A stretch of 6,465 nucleotides of DNA, from the NCBI GenBank assembly GCA_945957305.1, contig CAMFLN010000188.1, positions 1 through 6,465 of the forward strand. The letters run 5' to 3'. This DNA is from an uncultured Planctomycetaceae bacterium. Lineage in GTDB: Bacteria > Planctomycetota > Planctomycetia > Pirellulales > JACPPG01. Below are positions 5,210-6,465 of this stretch, one piece after another (position 1 is the first letter of the stretch; each line of letters opens with the position of its first letter). The notes beneath the pieces were generated by a model that made no database searches, was not told where the DNA came from, and worked only from the letters and a program-made list of their open reading frames with translations. A program made the position numbers and the translations under genes.

Positions 5210-6465
5210 CTAACGAGCGATCTCCGTGAATCGCGATTCGCGAAGCACAGTGACCTTGATCTCACCGGGGTATGTCAGTTGTTCTTCAAAGGCTTTGGCA
5301 ATGTCGTGGCAGATTTTTGCCGCGGAGGAATCGGTCGTGTCCTTGGCGCTAGCCAGCACGCGCAGTTCGCGTCCGGCCTGGATGGCAAAGGCGTGTTCCA
5401 CACCGGGGAAACCGCAAGCAATGGTTTCCAGCTCTTCCATGCGTTTGATGTAACGCTCCAGAGTTTCGCGCCGTGCGCCGGGGCGCGAGGCACTGCAGGC
5501 GTCGGCCGCCGCGACGAGGACCGTGTAGGGATTGTCGATCCGCAGATCGTCATGATGGCCGAGCGCCGCGTGCACAACCTCGGGCCGCTCACCGTGCCGT
5601 TTGAGAATATCGGCGCCGATCTTCGGATGTCCCCCTTCGGCTTCGTGGTCGGCCGCTTTGCCAATGTCGTGCAATAGGCCGCAACGCCGCGCCAACCGCC
5701 CATCGAGCCCGATTTCCTCGGCCATCATACCAGTCAGGAAGGCCACCTCGATCGAATGCCGCAGCACGTTTTGGCTGTAACTGGTGCGGAAACGCAGGCG
5801 GCCTAGCAAATGGATGATCTTCGGATGCAAACCCGAGACGTCCGCTTCTTGTGCGGCCTCTTGACCGAGCTGTTGCAGGTGCTTTTCCAGCTCGGTCTGC
5901 GTCTCGGCGACGATCTCCTCGATCCGCGTGGGGTGGATGCGGCCGTCGGCGATAAGTTTATTCAGCGAGATGCGGGCTACTTCGCGGCGGACCATATCAA
6001 ACCCGCTCACGATCACGACGCCCGGAGTGTCGTCGATGATAACATCGACTCCGGTGGCCTTTTCAAAGGCGCGGATGTTGCGGCCTTCCCGGCCGATAAT
6101 GCGCCCCTTCATGTCGTCGTTGGGGATATCGACCGTGCTGGTCGTGGTTTCGGCCGTGTGCGGGGCGGCGTAGCGCTGCAAGGCGGTAATGAGAATGTCG
6201 CGAGACTTTTCTTCGCAGACTTCGGCCATGCGGCGCTCGTGCTTCATGATCAGGGCGCCCGCTTCATGCTGCAGTTCGGTGTCGAGCTGTTCCAGCAGCC
6301 GGCGCGTCGCCTCTTCCTTCGACAGTCCGCTGACCTGATGTAATGTTTGCCGCTGCAGGTCGAGGACTTTCGTCAGCTCGTCGTTGCGGCGGTTGGTCTC
6401 TTCAATCCGTTCGGCCAGCTTGCGCTGATTCCCTTCGACCATTTTCTCCTGCTTGCGAAGTTGTT
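5210..6465 (-). CDS. rny: Ribonuclease Y, N-terminus outside the window
   Basis: RNase Y is a membrane-tethered endoribonuclease that starts mRNA decay by cutting single-stranded RNA. The visible 417 residues end at TAG (5212-5210). Counting from the Met at 6442, the coiled-coil part runs to about residue 90 (Glu/Arg/Gln-rich, including [15 protein letters not shown]). The KH domain follows with [15 protein letters not shown] (113-127; GREG is the RNA-binding GxxG loop). The HD domain comes next: His229 in [12 protein letters not shown] with His258-Asp259, GHHDD with His296-His297, and [14 protein letters not shown] with Asp314. The C-terminal segment ends with [20 protein letters not shown]. 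Bacillus RNase Y is about 520 residues, so roughly 100 residues, including the N-terminal membrane helix, lie beyond position 6465. The frame stays open to the window edge (QLRKQEK before Met), so the Met at 6442 is internal. All key KH and HD residues look intact. The gene is followed by ymdB. Confidence 0.96.
   Translation of the reverse strand, partial: QLRKQEKMVEGNQRKLAERIEETNRRNDELTKVLDLQRQTLHQVSGLSKEEATRRLLEQLDTELQHEAGALIMKHERRMAEVCEEKSRDILITALQRYAAPHTAETTTSTVDIPNDDMKGRIIGREGRNIRAFEKATGVDVIIDDTPGVVIVSGFDMVRREVARISLNKLIADGRIHPTRIEEIVAETQTELEKHLQQLGQEAAQEADVSGLHPKIIHLLGRLRFRTSYSQNVLRHSIEVAFLTGMMAEEIGLDGRLARRCGLLHDIGKAADHEAEGGHPKIGADILKRHGERPEVVHAALGHHDDLRIDNPYTVLVAAADACSASRPGARRETLERYIKRMEELETIACGFPGVEHAFAIQAGRELRVLASAKDTTDSSAAKICHDIAKAFEEQLTYPGEIKVTVLRESRFTEIAR

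Noticed and set aside
5810..6343. 177-residue open frame on the plus strand
   Set aside because: It is fully antisense to the RNase Y KH and HD domains and has no family resemblance of its own.
6440..6442. Met at 6442 as the RNase Y start, with an AGGAG-like sequence just upstream
   Set aside because: The frame stays open to the window edge with coiled-coil-like QLRKQEK before it, and the family needs about 100 more N-terminal residues including the membrane helix.

Overview
The window (6,465 bp, GC-rich) looks like chromosomal DNA of a planctomycete, probably Pirellulales-like. This rests on the protein families present: an rny-ymdB pair, DUF2752, DUF486, a secreted TraB/GumN-type protein and a lipoprotein whose layout resembles one I associate with planctomycetes. 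It also rests on frequent GTG/TTG starts and patchy Shine-Dalgarno sequences. No rRNA, tRNA, CRISPR, phage, insertion sequence or plasmid feature was seen.

Left part (1-2802). The window opens in the C-terminal 79 residues of an endonuclease/exonuclease/phosphatase family protein (+). A 329-bp gene-free stretch with several inverted repeats follows, then a complete DJ-1/PfpI-family protein (+, 570-1157). A small four-helix membrane protein of the DUF486/DMT_6 family (-, 1215-1565) converges on it. A 307-bp divergent intergenic region carries a perfect TATAAT -10 box and leads to a secreted TraB/GumN (Tiki-like) protein (+, 1873-2802) with both GX2H motifs.

Right part (2941-6465, all minus strand). 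In transcription order: RNase Y (rny, 5' end outside the window), a YmdB-type phosphodiesterase (45-bp gap), a DUF2752 membrane protein (213-bp gap) and a predicted lipoprotein (61-bp gap). A U-tract hairpin at 2846-2874 closes the series and faces the end of the TraB-like gene. rny-ymdB is a known conserved pair linked to RNA turnover and signalling. The last two genes may be read through from it or have their own promoter. A strong 8-bp hairpin sits on the DUF2752 stop codon.

Most of the window is ordinary chromosomal content. The points worth a second look are the Asn-to-Asp change at a metal-site position in the YmdB protein, the uncharacterised lipoprotein and its DUF2752 neighbour downstream of rny-ymdB, and the structured leader upstream of the DJ-1/PfpI gene. 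I found no clear sign of a new defence, mobile or biosynthetic system.
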